NCBI GenBank assembly: GCA_015233515.1
Contig: JADFXS010000011.1
Span: 1-32,569, forward strand
Direction: 5' to 3'
Length of the DNA: 32,569 nt
From: Deltaproteobacteria bacterium
Lineage (GTDB): Bacteria > Desulfobacterota > Desulfarculia > Adiutricales > JAGVGV01
Under the pieces are notes generated by a model. The model had not been told where the DNA came from, ran no database searches, and saw only the letters and a program-made list of their open reading frames with translations. Shown here one piece after another: positions 32,422 through 32,569 of the stretch; position 1 is the first letter of the stretch, and each line of letters begins with the position of its first letter. A program made the translations under genes and the position numbers.

Positions 32422-32569
32422 CCAGCGGCCTTCCACCGATCCCCGCGTCAGCCTGAACTCGGATGAATCGCCGGATGACCTGCCGCCTTGCCTCATATAT
32501 GTGGATAAGGAGGGCCTTTTTTGGCAAACAAGGCCGCGGCGCAAGTCAGGAGGCGGTAGGCCAAAGGTT
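32411..32569 (+). CDS. Start of an unidentified gene; last 55 bases are suspect
   Basis: ATG 32411 overlaps the end of dtd and opens a frame to the window edge. The first 35 codons give an N-terminus with Asp/Ser/Pro and then CLIYVDKEG. This resembles the opening of DUF1285-type proteins, but the match is short. From base 32515 the sequence is an exact reverse complement of tetR 26602-26656, so residues after the VDKEG stretch are most likely not the true continuation. No clear ribosome binding site is seen. Confidence 0.4.
   Translation, partial: MTRDQRPSTDPRVSLNSDESPDDLPPCLIYVDKEGLFWQTRPRRKSGGGRPKV
32515..32569 (-). repeat. Exact 55-base inverted copy of internal tetR sequence at the window end
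   Basis: Bases 32515-32569 equal the reverse complement of 26602-26656 with no mismatch. The identity stops at the next base (G at 32514 against an expected T). It runs to the very end of the window. Confidence 0.95.

Noticed and set aside
32515..32569. C-terminal continuation of the last ORF (translation after VDKEG)
   Set aside because: This DNA is the reverse complement of tetR, so the translated residues are antisense of another gene and probably come from an assembly junction.

Overview
The window reads as a contig from a Gram-negative bacterium of the Desulfobacterota (former Deltaproteobacteria). This is inferred from gene content and order, not from a marker gene: lysS, a single LolC/E-type permease, lolD, bamA, skp, lpxD, fabZ, lpxA, lpxI, a Gfo/Idh/MocA oxidoreductase, lpxB and msbA run in one direction. 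LpxI, rather than LpxH, is the UDP-diacylglucosamine hydrolase. No rRNA, tRNA, CRISPR array, insertion sequence or phage gene was found.

Layout. 1-3214: the 3' end of tlyA, a small antisense membrane protein, an aminotransferase, a possible 51-codon ORF, a zinc-ribbon protein and a YfgM-like TPR protein. 3215-3874: a gene-free gap with one decayed palindromic repeat. 3875-23384: an envelope-biogenesis cluster, all on the + strand. It covers lysyl-tRNA synthetase, lipoprotein export (LolC/D), outer-membrane protein assembly (BamA, Skp), lipid A synthesis (LpxD, FabZ, LpxA, LpxI, LpxB), lipid A flipping (MsbA), a PAP2 phosphatase plus an ArnT-like glycosyltransferase, and the LPS export permease pair LptF/LptG. 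The last four genes are chained by ATGA/GTGA stop-start overlaps. Two gaps inside the cluster (13960-14367 and 15337-15703) hold palindromic repeats, hairpins and an intrinsic terminator.

23430-26050 is on the - strand: two small unrecognised proteins behind a good sigma-70-type promoter, then a diguanylate cyclase overlapping a further unrecognised gene. 26497-31475 is on the + strand: a TetR regulator with a palindromic operator over its own -10 box, a lipoprotein membrane-fusion protein and an RND efflux pump. 31476-31968 holds a GC-rich, hairpin-dense repeat block. The window closes with dtd and the first codons of another gene.

The cluster as a whole makes, decorates and exports lipid A/LPS and builds the outer-membrane protein and lipoprotein machinery. 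I found no clearly new defence or metabolic system. The observations most worth attention are: the last 55 bases, which are an exact reverse complement of part of tetR in this same window (most likely an assembly or amplification junction); a BamA with an extra N-terminal FlgO/LpoB-like domain; a palindromic repeat family scattered through the lipid A cluster, one copy being translated; and several small ORFs with their own expression signals.
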